NCBI GenBank assembly: GCA_947494645.1 | Contig: CANLVO010000001.1 | Span: 930,001-994,000, forward strand | Source of the DNA: an uncultured Litoreibacter sp. | GTDB taxonomy: Bacteria; Pseudomonadota; Alphaproteobacteria; Rhodobacterales; Rhodobacteraceae | DNA: 64,000 bases | Reading direction: 5' to 3' | Part shown: piece by piece, positions 1 through 8,941 of the stretch | Layout of the letters: every line of letters begins with the position of its first letter | How positions within the stretch are numbered: position 1 is the first letter of the stretch | Position numbers and translations under genes: made by a program | The notes under the pieces: generated by a model | Seen by the model: the letters and a program-made list of their open reading frames with translations, nothing else | Told to the model about the DNA's origin: nothing | The model's database searches: none

Positions 1-140
1 AGCGCCGTTTGCCCGTCGCCGATCAGCTGATCAAACAGCGAAATCGCGCGGTTGATCCAATAGACCGACACCAGCACAAGAGAGAAAAAGCCGAACAAAA
101 GCAGCAGCTGCGACAGCATATATCTGTCAAATCGCGCCAA
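1..140 (-). CDS. lptF: LPS export ABC permease LptF, N-terminal fragment
   Basis: Only the first 46 codons lie in the window; the gene runs off the left edge. I chose the TTG start at 140 because GGGAG sits seven bases before it; an in-frame ATG eight codons later lacks such a site. The reading begins LARFDRYMLSQLL and contains one long hydrophobic helix followed by YWINRAISLFDQLI, the usual amino end of LptF in Rhodobacteraceae. LptF with LptG forms the inner-membrane permease that extracts lipopolysaccharide for the LptB2FGC machine. It is divergent from pepA across about 135 bases, the common arrangement lptFG/pepA. Identity rests on recognition of a short segment. Confidence 0.75.
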   Translation of the reverse strand, partial: MARFDRYMLSQLLLLFGFFSLVLVSVYWINRAISLFDQLIGDGQTA

Positions 141-276
141 CCTGCTACTCCCTACCCATTTTTGCGATCAACTTAGCCGAATTTTTCGGGGCTCAAAAGG
201 GCCTTCTGGCCTTCACGGCGCAGCCACGCTAGCTATAGCGCAACACCACCCATTTGCAGACAGCTCAGAGGTCCCC

Positions 277-1749
277 ATGACAACGCCCATCGCCCCCAAT
301 TTCATCGCCACCGATATCGACCTGATCAAGGAGGCGCAGGGCGTTCTGGCAGTGTTTGTCCCCGAAGCAGGGACGCTGGACGCGACAGCCAAACGGGTCA
401 ATCGCCTGTCGCGCGGCGCGGTTGCGCGGCTGGTGGAAAGCGATGGTTTCTCCAAGCTCGACGAGGGCAAGGCCATCATGCTGGCCTACCCGGTGAACAT
501 GGCCGCCGAGGGCGTGATCGTGGTCAAGCTGTCGCGCCGTCCCGATGTCTCCTCCGCCCGCAAAGCGGGGGCGACGCTGGCCAAAATGGCTGCTGGCAAG
601 GAACTGCACGTGCTCTGCGGCAATCTGCGCCGCGCCGAAGAGGTGGCATTGGGCATCGCGCTGCGCAGCTACGCCTTTAACGACCATTTCACCAAGGAAG
701 ACCAAGCCCCCGGCGCGGTCCATGTCATGGTCAACGCGCCCGATGACGTCAAAGCCGCAGGTGCCGCGCATGGCGCGATTGCCGACGGTGTCTTCTTCAC
801 CCGCGATCTAGTCAACGAGCCCGCCAATGTGCTGACCACCACCGAATTTGCCGACCGTCTGGCAGAGCTGTCCGCGTTGGGCCTCAAGGTCAAAGTCATG
901 GAAGAGGCCGAGCTGGAAAAACTCGGCATGGGCTCGCTGCTTTGCGTCGGCCAAGGCTCCGACAGCCCTTCGAAAGTCGTCGTCATGGAATGGATGGGCG
1001 GCGACAAGGATGACCAACCTTTCGCGCTGGTGGGCAAAGGCGTGGTCTTTGACACAGGCGGCATCTCGCTGAAACCGGCGGGCGGCATGGAAGACATGAC
1101 CATGGATATGGGCGGCGCGGGCGTCGTGGCAGGCGTGATGAAAACGCTCGCCGCCCGCAAGGCCAAGGCCAACGTCGTAGGCCTCGTCGGCCTGGTCGAA
1201 AACATGCCATCCGGCAACGCGGTGCGCCCCGGCGACGTGGTCGCCTCCATGAAGGGCGACACGATCGAGGTCATCAACACCGACGCCGAAGGCCGCTTGG
1301 TTCTGGCCGATGTGCTCTGGTACGCGCAGGAAACCTATAACCCCATCGGCATGATCAACCTCGCCACGCTGACGGGCGCGATCATCATCGGCCTGGGCCA
1401 TGAAAACGCGGGCGTTTTCTCCAACAATGACGCGCTGGCCAATGCCTTCCTGAAAGCCGCAAATGCGGAAGAGGAGGGCGCATGGCGCATGCCCATGGGC
1501 AAAGCCTACGATGACCAGCTAAAGTCCCGCGTCGCCGACATGAAAAACGTCGGCGGGCGCCCCGCAGGCTCCATCACCGCCGCGCAGTTCCTCGAGCGCT
1601 TCGTGAAGCCCGAAACCCCGTGGTGCCACCTCGACATCGCAGGCGTGGCCTCGCTCAAGACCGATAGCAACTTCGCCCCGAAAGGCGCGACAGGCTGGGG
1701 CGTGCGCGCCCTGAACCGGTTGATCGCGGATAATTTCGAAGGCTCCTGA
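277..1749 (+). CDS. pepA: leucyl aminopeptidase (M17 family)
   Basis: A 490-residue cytosolic aminopeptidase that removes N-terminal residues, especially leucine, from peptides with a two-metal centre. The C-terminal catalytic domain is complete: Lys254 and Asp259 within GKGVVFDTGG, then the M17 signature NTDAEGRL at 334-341 that carries metal ligands and the catalytic arginine. The N-terminal half is the less conserved macro-like domain. Length matches the family. The stop codon TGA overlaps the start of holC by one base (TGATGG), so the two are translationally coupled; pepA-holC is a common pairing in proteobacteria. Confidence 0.97.
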   Translation: MTTPIAPNFIATDIDLIKEAQGVLAVFVPEAGTLDATAKRVNRLSRGAVARLVESDGFSKLDEGKAIMLAYPVNMAAEGVIVVKLSRRPDVSSARKAGATLAKMAAGKELHVLCGNLRRAEEVALGIALRSYAFNDHFTKEDQAPGAVHVMVNAPDDVKAAGAAHGAIADGVFFTRDLVNEPANVLTTTEFADRLAELSALGLKVKVMEEAELEKLGMGSLLCVGQGSDSPSKVVVMEWMGGDKDDQPFALVGKGVVFDTGGISLKPAGGMEDMTMDMGGAGVVAGVMKTLAARKAKANVVGLVGLVENMPSGNAVRPGDVVASMKGDTIEVINTDAEGRLVLADVLWYAQETYNPIGMINLATLTGAIIIGLGHENAGVFSNNDALANAFLKAANAEEEGAWRMPMGKAYDDQLKSRVADMKNVGGRPAGSITAAQFLERFVKPETPWCHLDIAGVASLKTDSNFAPKGATGWGVRALNRLIADNFEGS

Positions 1750-2207
1750 TGGCGGAGGTCTATTTCTACCACCTCACCCTGCAGCCGCTCGAAAACACTC
1801 TGCCGCAGCTCTTGGGGCTGGCCCGCAAAGCGGGCTGGCGCATTGCCATCCGTGGCACCTCGGCAGAGCGGCTGGACTGGCTCGACGGCAAGCTGTGGGA
1901 AGGCGACGGCTTTCAACCCCATGGCCGGGCAGGCGGGCCGCATGATGCGGACCAGCCGATCTTGCTGACCGAAGGCGCGGCGGGCAACGCGCCCGATTGC
2001 CTGATCTCCGTTGACGGCGCGCCGCTTGACCCAAGCGAGGTCACGGGCCTGAAGCGCGCGATGGTGTTGTTTGACGGCAATGACGGCGACGCCGTCGCCC
2101 ATGCCCGCACCCAGTGGAAAGCCGTGACCGAGGCCGATCTGCCCGCGAAATACTGGTCACAGGAAAGCGGCAACTGGCAGATGAAGGCCGAGCACCCGAA
2201 GCCCTAG
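1749..2207 (+). CDS. holC: DNA polymerase III subunit chi
   Basis: 152 residues, starting MAEVYFYHL, the typical opening of chi. Chi belongs to the clamp-loader complex and links it, through psi where present, to single-stranded-DNA-binding protein. The central LLARKAGWRIAIRG-like segment and the DADQPILL stretch near residue 75 match the family. It overlaps the end of pepA and meets the convergent protease gene tail to tail with a four-base overlap of coding sequence. No psi gene is visible, as is usual in alphaproteobacteria. Confidence 0.92.
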   Translation: MAEVYFYHLTLQPLENTLPQLLGLARKAGWRIAIRGTSAERLDWLDGKLWEGDGFQPHGRAGGPHDADQPILLTEGAAGNAPDCLISVDGAPLDPSEVTGLKRAMVLFDGNDGDAVAHARTQWKAVTEADLPAKYWSQESGNWQMKAEHPKP

Positions 2208-2785
2208 CGCTCCAGAAGCAACCTGTCGCCGCGTATCTCGATCCGTTCAAACCGCTGCAAATAGCTCATGCCCAGCAGCGAGGTCTCCAGATCGCCCTCA
2301 TTGACCGAGGCCCGCACCGTCCCCTCGTCAATCCCCCCGACGCTGACATCCGCTAGTCGCACCGTCGCTGTCCGCACGATCCCATTGGCGGTGGAGGCCT
2401 GCCCGTCAAAGAACAGCTCATCTTCCACAAACCCAACCCGCGCGGCATCCGGAAGGCTCAGCACCACATCTGTCGCCCCGGTATCAACGACAAACTCAAT
2501 TGGGACCCCGCCCACATCAAGGGTCATGTAGAAATGCCCGTCAGGTCTGCGCGGCACCTCAATCGTGCCTTGCTCTACGGACACGCTTTGTTGCGGCAGC
2601 ACCGTGTCCTTGACGTCGTTCCACAGCCCGTAAGCCACGATCACGCCAATGAATATGAACACCCACAAGCTGGCCGCCCGCGCGGTTTCGCCCAGCTGCT
2701 TGCGGCCTGAGACGAAGAAATAACTGCCGATCACGGCGCCCAAAAGCACCAGGTAAATCAGCTGGCCGGTGTCATCTGCGCTCAT
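2204..2785 (-). CDS. TIGR02281-type clan AA aspartic protease (retropepsin-like)
   Basis: 193 residues from the ATG at 2785, chosen because AAGGAGG lies seven bases upstream; an upstream in-frame ATG at 2809 has no such site. Two hydrophobic helices (about residues 6-22 and 38-55) anchor the protein, and the remainder is a single retropepsin fold: the catalytic motif DTGATDVVLS is near residue 102, and the LLGMSYLQRF segment near the end is the family's second signature. A single domain implies a homodimer, by analogy with retroviral proteases. The substrate of this bacterial family is unknown to me. Confidence 0.85.
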   Translation of the reverse strand: MSADDTGQLIYLVLLGAVIGSYFFVSGRKQLGETARAASLWVFIFIGVIVAYGLWNDVKDTVLPQQSVSVEQGTIEVPRRPDGHFYMTLDVGGVPIEFVVDTGATDVVLSLPDAARVGFVEDELFFDGQASTANGIVRTATVRLADVSVGGIDEGTVRASVNEGDLETSLLGMSYLQRFERIEIRGDRLLLER

Positions 2786-2821
2786 AAACTCGCCTCCTTG
2801 TGGCACCATATAAGCACGATG

Positions 2822-3445
2822 TCAGACCGCTGCCAGAACCCCAAGGTCGCGCATCCCGTCCACCACAAACTGCACCGACAGAGCCGCCAGAAGCATCCCC
2901 ATCAGCCGCGTCACCACCTTGACGCCCGTGGCCCCCAACAGCCGCTCAATCGGCGCGGCCAGCAAAAACAGCGCAAAGACCAGCAGCACCACAAACGCCA
3001 TCACGCCCAAGACGCTGCTCACCACCAGCCAGTCCTCGCCGGAGGCCAGCAGGATCATCGTGGCCATCGCGCCGGGTCCGGCAATCAATGGCATGGCAAT
3101 CGGGAAAATCGACGGGTCGTCATCCAGCCCCGCATCTCCCGATTGCTCCTCCCGCCGCGCCGAGCGGCGCTCAAACAGCATGTCCAACGCGGTGATGAAC
3201 AGAAGTATGCCGCCCGAGATCCGAAACGCCGCCAGTGAGATCCCGATAAAGTCCAAAATCGCCTGACCGGCCAGCCCGAACACGGTCAAGATCACCGCTG
3301 ACACAACGCAGGCCCGAATGGCAATCGCCAGCCTTTGCCGCTGCGACATACCGGTGGTCATGGCCACGAAAAGCGGCGCCAACCCAATGGGGTCGATCAC
3401 GACAAACAGGGTGAAAAACGCGGTGATCGCCAGCGTCAGCTCCAT
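2822..3445 (-). CDS. MarC family integral membrane protein
   Basis: 207 residues with six predicted hydrophobic helices and the amino end TLAITAFFTLFVVIDPIGLAPLF, in which the FVVIDPIG block is typical of the MarC (UPF0056) family. Despite the name, the family has no established role in multiple antibiotic resistance; some members have been linked to amino-acid export. It starts directly downstream of the ABC-F gene on the same strand with only a base between them, so both are probably co-transcribed. Confidence 0.88.
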   Translation of the reverse strand: MELTLAITAFFTLFVVIDPIGLAPLFVAMTTGMSQRQRLAIAIRACVVSAVILTVFGLAGQAILDFIGISLAAFRISGGILLFITALDMLFERRSARREEQSGDAGLDDDPSIFPIAMPLIAGPGAMATMILLASGEDWLVVSSVLGVMAFVVLLVFALFLLAAPIERLLGATGVKVVTRLMGMLLAALSVQFVVDGMRDLGVLAAV

Positions 3446-3446
3446 C

Positions 3447-5300
3447 TCAGGCCTCCGCCTTTTCCAGCTTGCTCTGCGCCTTCAGCCACATCGCCTCCGC
3501 GCGGTCCATGGCTTCCATCACCTCGGCATATTTCTTCTGGTAGACGTCCCGCTTGGCCGCGTTCTGGTCCTCGTAAATCGCGGGGTCCGCCAGCCGCTTG
3601 GCAATTTCCGCCTGCATTTCCGACAGTTTCTCGACCCGCGCTTCGCATTTGCGCACATCCGAGCGCATCGCCAGAACCTCGTCCCGGCTGGCCTGCTTTT
3701 TCTTCGGCTTTTCGATCTTGTTGCCCGATTTGTCCCGCTCAGGCGGGGCCAGCAGCAGCTTGCGGTAAGCTTCCAGATCTTCCGTGTACGGCGTCACGCG
3801 CCCGTCTTTGACCAGCCACAACCGGTCCGCGACAAGCGACAGCAAATGCATGTCATGGCTCACCAGAATGACTGCGCCCGAATAGGCGGTCAACGCCTCG
3901 ACCAAGGCCTCACGGCTTTCAATATCAAGGTGGTTGGTCGGCTCGTCCAAAATCAGCAGATGCGGGGCAGGGAGCGTGGCAAGCAAAAGCGACAACCGCG
4001 CCTTCTGCCCACCCGACAGCCGCCCGACCTCGGTATCCGCCTGATCCGCACCCAACCCAAAGGAGGCCAACCGCGCCCGCAGCTTGGCCTGACCCTCATG
4101 CGCCCGCTCCCGGATCAGATGCTCCAGAGGGGTCTCGTCAATATGCAGCTCATCCACCTGATGCTGGGCAAAAAACCCGACCCGCAGCTTGTTTGAAGAC
4201 GTCACGCGCCCGCCCATCGGCTGCAGCCGCTCCGACAACAGCTTGGCCAGCGTCGACTTGCCCTCGCCATTGCGCCCCAACAGGGCAATCCGGTCATCTT
4301 GGTCAATCCGCAGGTTCAGATGGCTCAGGATCGCCTTGCCGTCATACCCGACAGAGGCGCTTTCCGTGTTGATAATCGGCGGCGACAGCTCTTCCGGCTC
4401 AGGGAAGGTAAACACCGTCCGCGCGGCGTCCTCCGGCGCGGTGATCGTCTCCATCTTCTCCAGCATCTTGACCCGCGACTGCGCCTGCTTGGCTTTCGAG
4501 GCCTTCGCCTTGAATCGGTCCACAAAGCTCTGCAAATGCGCCCGCTTCAAATCCTGCTTCTTCGCCGCTGCCGCTTGCACGGCCCGCTTCGCTGCACGCT
4601 GCCGGGCAAACTGGTCGTAAGGCCCTGTGTAATACGTCAGCTGCTTGCCTTCGAGATGCAGGATCGCGTTCACCGCCCGGTTCAATAGCCCACGGTCGTG
4701 GCTGATGATGATCACCGTATGCGGGTATTTGGCCAAATAGGCCTCCAGCCACAACGCGCCTTCCAGATCCAGATAGTTCGTAGGCTCGTCCAGCAGCAGA
4801 TAATCCGGCGCGGAAAACAGCACGGCGGCCAAAGCCACCCGCATCCGCCACCCACCCGAGAAGGCAGAGCACGGCATATGCTGCTCTTCATGCGTGAAGC
4901 CCAAGCCCGCCAAAATGGACGCGGCCCGCGCCTCCGCAGACCAGGCCTCGATATCGGCCAGCCGGGTCTGCACCTCCGCGATCCGGTTGGGATCTGACGC
5001 CGTGTCTGCCTCTTTCAGCAACGCCGCGCGTTCCGTGTCAGCGGCCAGCACCGTGTCGATCAGCGACACCTCATTGCCCGGCACCTCTTGGGCTACGCCG
5101 CCGATCCGCGCTTTGTCGGGCAGCGATACAGTGCCGCCTTCCAACACAAGTTCGCCGCGTATCAGCTTGAAAAGTGTGGTTTTTCCGGTACCATTGCGCC
5201 CGATCAACCCGACCTTGTGGCCGGTTGGAATCGTGGCCGAGGCGCCCTCCAACAAGGTGCGGCCTTCCACAGAGTAGCGCAGGTCAGACAATCGTAGCAT
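3447..5300 (-). CDS. ABC-F family ATP-binding protein (YheS/Uup type)
   Basis: 617 residues with two ATPase cassettes and no membrane segment. Cassette 1: Walker A GRNGTGKTT at 34-42, signature SGG at 148-150. Cassette 2: Walker A GRNGEGKST at 342-350, signature LSGGQ. They are joined by a basic helical linker (about 230-290, with the KASKAKQAQSRVKMLEKM stretch) that in ABC-F proteins reaches into the ribosomal E/P site; a charged coiled coil ends the protein. Such proteins act on stalled ribosomes rather than transport. I take the ATG at 5300 (MLRLSDL); an upstream extension to 5339 looks non-coding. Which ABC-F subfamily is not certain. Confidence 0.9.
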   Translation of the reverse strand: MLRLSDLRYSVEGRTLLEGASATIPTGHKVGLIGRNGTGKTTLFKLIRGELVLEGGTVSLPDKARIGGVAQEVPGNEVSLIDTVLAADTERAALLKEADTASDPNRIAEVQTRLADIEAWSAEARAASILAGLGFTHEEQHMPCSAFSGGWRMRVALAAVLFSAPDYLLLDEPTNYLDLEGALWLEAYLAKYPHTVIIISHDRGLLNRAVNAILHLEGKQLTYYTGPYDQFARQRAAKRAVQAAAAKKQDLKRAHLQSFVDRFKAKASKAKQAQSRVKMLEKMETITAPEDAARTVFTFPEPEELSPPIINTESASVGYDGKAILSHLNLRIDQDDRIALLGRNGEGKSTLAKLLSERLQPMGGRVTSSNKLRVGFFAQHQVDELHIDETPLEHLIRERAHEGQAKLRARLASFGLGADQADTEVGRLSGGQKARLSLLLATLPAPHLLILDEPTNHLDIESREALVEALTAYSGAVILVSHDMHLLSLVADRLWLVKDGRVTPYTEDLEAYRKLLLAPPERDKSGNKIEKPKKKQASRDEVLAMRSDVRKCEARVEKLSEMQAEIAKRLADPAIYEDQNAAKRDVYQKKYAEVMEAMDRAEAMWLKAQSKLEKAEA

Positions 5301-5404
5301 AGCGCCCGTGTCGCCCATGCCGCTGCAAGTGTCAATCAACCGCTTTCCAAGCGATCAGGCCCATGCTAGGTCCGCGCCAAATTCACTCTCAAAGGAGCCT
5401 CCCC

Positions 5405-5827
5405 ATGGCCGTACAACGCACGTTCTCCATCATCAAACCCGACGCTACCAAGCGCAACCTGACAGGCCAGATCGTGGCCAAGTTCGAGGAAGCCGGTCTG
5501 CGCATCGTCGCCTCCAAACGCATCCAGCTGACGCTGGCCCAGGCCCAGCAATTCTACGGCGTCCACTCCGAGCGTCCGTTCTTCGGCGAGCTGTGCGAGT
5601 TCATGATCTCCGAGCCGATTGTGGTTCAGGTTCTGGAAGGCGAAGACGCGATTGCGAAAAACCGCGAAGTCATGGGCGCAACCAACCCGGCCGAAGCGGC
5701 TGAGGGCACCATCCGCAAGGAATTCGCGCTCTCCATCGGCGAGAACTCCGTCCACGGCTCCGACGCACCGGAAACCGCAGCTGAAGAAATCGCCTTCTTC
5801 TTCTCCGGTCTCGAACTGGTCGGCTAA
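5405..5827 (+). CDS. ndk: nucleoside diphosphate kinase
   Basis: 140 residues starting [25 protein letters not shown] lies eight bases before the ATG, so the longer upstream frame is ignored. The enzyme moves the gamma-phosphate of ATP onto NDPs through a phosphohistidine, here His117 in NSVHGSD, the family signature. All the expected nucleotide-binding blocks are present and the length is normal. It is divergent from the ABC-F gene and is followed by a strong intrinsic terminator. Confidence 0.98.
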   Translation: MAVQRTFSIIKPDATKRNLTGQIVAKFEEAGLRIVASKRIQLTLAQAQQFYGVHSERPFFGELCEFMISEPIVVQVLEGEDAIAKNREVMGATNPAEAAEGTIRKEFALSIGENSVHGSDAPETAAEEIAFFFSGLELVG

Positions 5828-5849
5828 GCCGCTCAGAACAAAAACATCA

Positions 5850-5880
5850 GCCGCTCTGCTTAGCGCAGGGCGGCCTTTTC
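5850..5880 (+). terminator. intrinsic terminator of ndk
   Basis: GCCGCTCTGC, loop TTAGC, GCAGGGCGGC form a ten-base-pair stem (one G-U pair) followed by CTTTTC. It ends the ndk transcript. The stop codon of the convergent DUF4112 gene lies inside the loop. Confidence 0.85.
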
Positions 5881-6234
5881 TTTGCCGAGTTCTTCGCGCA
5901 AAATCTTGGTGTTCCGGATATTGGCCTTCCAGCCGAAATCGAACAGATCGCCCAGCACGGGCACCAGCCCGACCACGTAATCAACGCCCACATTGAACCC
6001 CATCCGCCCCAGCGCATGGTTCGATGCGCCCAGCCGTTTGGCTTCCAGCAGCACGTAGAGCGATGGCACCAGCGCCAGCGTGTCGCCAATCACCGGAAAC
6101 AGCCCCAACACGCTGTCCAACCCCAACGTCAGATTGGTGCCGGGAATACGCACCAACGCGTCCATATTGACCGCAAACTTGTCGAGCCGCTCTAGGTCGG
6201 CATCCAGATCGCGGCGTGCGGGCAAATCGCTCAT
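5860..6234 (-). CDS. DUF4112 domain protein
   Basis: 124 residues. The conserved block runs from residue 20 to 110: NMDALVRIPGT, the LGLDSVLGLFPVIGD repeat-like segment and the later VDYVVGLVPVLGDLFDFGWKAN, with two weak hydrophobic helices that suggest a small membrane protein. The duplicated G(L/V)xPVxGD pattern is the hallmark of DUF4112. No function is known. Its start overlaps the stop of the upstream TfoX-C gene by four bases (ATGA), so the two are an operon. Confidence 0.85.
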   Translation of the reverse strand: MSDLPARRDLDADLERLDKFAVNMDALVRIPGTNLTLGLDSVLGLFPVIGDTLALVPSLYVLLEAKRLGASNHALGRMGFNVGVDYVVGLVPVLGDLFDFGWKANIRNTKILREELGKEKAALR

Positions 6235-6560
6235 CTCCGGCGCCCCACACCGACCGCATCCAGCTCCCGCTCGATCGAGGACAACCCTTCGTCGAAATGC
6301 GTCACCTTCATCGCGTCAAACCTCTTGCGCAACGCCTTCTTCTCCTCGCCTTTGCAGTCGTTCCAGGGGCGGCCCTGCAGCGCCATGACCAGCACGTAAT
6401 ACCCGATGAAATGCGGGCGGGTGCCCGCCTCCAGTAACTTGGCATAGGCCGCATCTGCGCCGATCTCGCGCAGCTCTTCGGCGCTGTTGATCCCGACCGC
6501 GCTGAGGCTCTCCTCATAGGCGGGGCCAAGATTGCGGATGGAGGAAACAGGTGTGTTCAT
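6231..6560 (-). CDS. TfoX C-terminal domain protein
   Basis: 109 residues from ATG at 6560 (MNTPVSSIRNLGPAYEESL); an alternative ATG three codons earlier (6569) is possible, and neither has a convincing ribosome site. The helix-hairpin-helix-like SSIRNLGPAYEESLSAVGINSAEELREIG stretch, split across residues 5-35, is the TfoX/Sxy C-terminal domain, without the N-terminal TfoX domain. Stand-alone copies like this are common in alphaproteobacteria and need not concern competence. Coupled to the DUF4112 gene. Confidence 0.8.
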   Translation of the reverse strand: MNTPVSSIRNLGPAYEESLSAVGINSAEELREIGADAAYAKLLEAGTRPHFIGYYVLVMALQGRPWNDCKGEEKKALRKRFDAMKVTHFDEGLSSIERELDAVGVGRRR

Positions 6561-6607
6561 CCCCGACATTTTACCAACTCGCCCAGACAATTGGTAGCCC
6601 TCTGAGC

Positions 6608-7459
6608 TCACCGCGCCCCGTAGCTGGACGCGTCATAGCTCATCACACCGTCCAGATATCCCAAGGCCTGCACCCGCTTGCGCCCCGACAGCCACGACAG
6701 TGGCGAAAGCAGCTTGCCCGCAGCCCGCAAATAGGCCCCTCGATAGGGCCGGGGCCGCGCATGTTTCTGCTCCACGTAAAGCCGCGACTGCGCAATGGCC
6801 CGCGCTTTCGCCCGCACGGAAGCCTTCGAATAGCCCGTCGAGCCGCTGCCGATATGGCGCACGGCTGCGCCATGCTCCAGCCGCAGCGACCAGCCCGCTT
6901 GTCGCAGTCGCAGGCAAATCTCGTCATCCTCGTGATACAGGAAAATGCGCTCGTCAAACCCGCCGACCTGCGCAAAGGCGTCCTGCCTGCAAAACAACGC
7001 CGCGCCATGCAGGATCTTGACCTCCGCGCTCGTGGCCTCCACGGCCAACTCGCGCGGCGTCCAGTCGCTCGGGCCAATCAAACAAGACCGCCGTTTCATC
7101 GCAAACGCCCCGTCCGGTTCCAGAATGGCGGGGTTCATCGCGCCCGCGGTCGGATGCCGCTCTGCCGCGGCCACCAGCGCCGCGCAGCAGCCCTCTTCCA
7201 AAACTGCATCGGGATTTACGAAAAACACAAAAGCCTGCGTGCTGCCTTGCGCACCCAGGTTGCACGCCGTCCCGAAACCGCGATTATCCGTGGCTCGGAT
7301 CACCGTGGCCCCGGCTTGCTCCGCAATGGCGCAGCTGTCGTCTTGGCTGGCATTATCGACCACCACAACCTCGACACCGTCGGGGATACTGCCCAGCAAA
7401 TTCCCGATCACGCCCGCGCTGTTATATGTGACGGTCACAATGCGGATGGGCAGGGTCAT
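6608..7459 (-). CDS. glycosyltransferase family 2
   Basis: 283 residues. A GT-A fold: the opening IRIVTVTYNSA nucleotide-binding strand, VVVDNASQDDS near residue 35, NRGFGTACN near 60, and NPDAVLEEGC near 81 standing in for the DxD metal motif, followed by the HEDDEICLR acceptor segment near residue 173. This organisation fits rhamnosyltransferase-like enzymes that build cell-surface polysaccharide. The sugar and acceptor cannot be read from the sequence, and no polysaccharide cluster lies nearby. The upstream gap to the sensor kinase is only 87 bases and holds nothing obvious. Confidence 0.85.
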   Translation of the reverse strand: MTLPIRIVTVTYNSAGVIGNLLGSIPDGVEVVVVDNASQDDSCAIAEQAGATVIRATDNRGFGTACNLGAQGSTQAFVFFVNPDAVLEEGCCAALVAAAERHPTAGAMNPAILEPDGAFAMKRRSCLIGPSDWTPRELAVEATSAEVKILHGAALFCRQDAFAQVGGFDERIFLYHEDDEICLRLRQAGWSLRLEHGAAVRHIGSGSTGYSKASVRAKARAIAQSRLYVEQKHARPRPYRGAYLRAAGKLLSPLSWLSGRKRVQALGYLDGVMSYDASSYGAR

Positions 7460-7546
7460 AGGGCTCGCAAGGGGGTGACCGGGGGCGCGTGTGGCTCCGA
7501 TTTCAGGCCTGCAGGCTAGCGGAAACGCGCGGCCCGCCGCAAGCGG

Positions 7547-8941
7547 TTAGGTCGCAGGCGCCAGCTGGAACGCGTCACGAGCAATCGGTGTGTCAGCCTG
7601 CGTGCGGATCAGCTTGTTGGGAATGAACACTTCCGCGCTGAGCCCGCCCAGACCGGTGGATGTGGCCAGCCGCAGCTCCGCGCCGTATGCGTTGAGCAAA
7701 TCCATCGCAATCGCCAGACCAAGACCGGTGCCGGGTTTCGAGCTGTCCAGCCTACCGCCAGAAGACAGCGCTTCGCGGCGATCATCCTCAGGAATGCCCG
7801 GGCCGTCATCTTCAATGAAAAGCGTGATCCCGCCTTTGACCTGTTCCAGCGACAGTCGCACGGTGGCGTCGCACCATTTCAGGGCGTTATCGAGCAGGTT
7901 GCCCATAACTTCTTCGATGTCCTGCGCATCAATGCGGACCACAAACCCTTTTTCGCAGAAGGTCTCCAGCACCTTGCCATCCCGCGCGGCCATCGCGCCA
8001 AACAGGCGGTTGAACCGGCTGATCGACGCCGCGAGGCTGGTAGACGCCTTGGCCGACGCGCCCGAATTTGCCGCCCGCATCCGCGCAAGTGAACGGCCCA
8101 GTTGCGCGTCCACCCGGTCAAGCGCATCGACGGAAGCGGTCACAGGCAAACCCTGTTCCGACAGCGCCGTCAGCTCGTTGCGCAAGATCGCGCTTGGTGT
8201 CTTCAACGCATGGGCCAGATCCGCGGCCTGACGCCGCGCGCCGCCGATGATCTCTCGGTTGCGTTCCAGAAGGTCGTTGATGTCGGTGACCAGCGGGGCC
8301 ACCTCTTCGGGATATTCGTCGGGGTTCAACCCCTCTTCCAGCTCCCACCTGCCGGCGACGTCTTTGCGCAGCTGGTCAATCGGGCGCATGATCGCGGTGG
8401 TCTGCACGATCGCGCCCGCAAATACCAGCAGCGCCAACAGGGCAAAGGCCAACAGCAGGCTGCGCCGCGTGGCCGCCTGCTCCAATGTCAGGCTTTCGCG
8501 GGCCTCGGCCACGGTGATGCCCCAGGTGCTGCCATCTGACAGCCGCACCGATTGATGCACGGTCCGCACAGGTTCCGAGCGCATTTCGATTGCGTCCTGA
8601 AACAACGCGCCTTCCACGATGCCACCGGGCACATCCAGCGTTTCACTGAGCATGGACTCTGAGGTGAACACCCGCCCATCAGGCGATACAATTTGCCAAT
8701 ACCGCCCCGAAAACGGGGTGCGGAAGGCCGGGTCAAAGATGTTTTCAGACAGCCGCGCCGGGTCACCTTCGGCATCATTGAGCGCGATGATCAGTTGTGT
8801 GTGGCGGTCTTTCAGCGTGTTGTCGAAACGCGATAAGGCAATCGTGCCCATCAGCGTGTAAAGCAGGTAGGTCCCGACCGCGAGCACGATGATCGCCGTC
8901 ATCCCGCTGCCAATCAGCGCGCGTTTGCGCAGCGACAGCAT
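7547..8941 (-). CDS. PhoQ-like sensor histidine kinase
   Basis: 464 residues. Membrane helices at about 8-33 and 156-178 flank a periplasmic sensor region; a HAMP-like linker follows. The phosphorylation site is His244 in ADLAHALKTPSA, a variant box (H-A-L-K-T-P) as in PhoQ rather than the usual H-E-L-R-T-P. The ATPase domain has NLLDNALKW, DDGPGIP and GTGLGLAIA. The ATG overlaps the stop of the response-regulator gene by one base, so the two form a co-translated pair. The signal sensed is unknown; PhoQ-like kinases often respond to divalent cations or envelope stress, which is only analogy here. Confidence 0.9.
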   Translation of the reverse strand: MLSLRKRALIGSGMTAIIVLAVGTYLLYTLMGTIALSRFDNTLKDRHTQLIIALNDAEGDPARLSENIFDPAFRTPFSGRYWQIVSPDGRVFTSESMLSETLDVPGGIVEGALFQDAIEMRSEPVRTVHQSVRLSDGSTWGITVAEARESLTLEQAATRRSLLLAFALLALLVFAGAIVQTTAIMRPIDQLRKDVAGRWELEEGLNPDEYPEEVAPLVTDINDLLERNREIIGGARRQAADLAHALKTPSAILRNELTALSEQGLPVTASVDALDRVDAQLGRSLARMRAANSGASAKASTSLAASISRFNRLFGAMAARDGKVLETFCEKGFVVRIDAQDIEEVMGNLLDNALKWCDATVRLSLEQVKGGITLFIEDDGPGIPEDDRREALSSGGRLDSSKPGTGLGLAIAMDLLNAYGAELRLATSTGLGGLSAEVFIPNKLIRTQADTPIARDAFQLAPAT

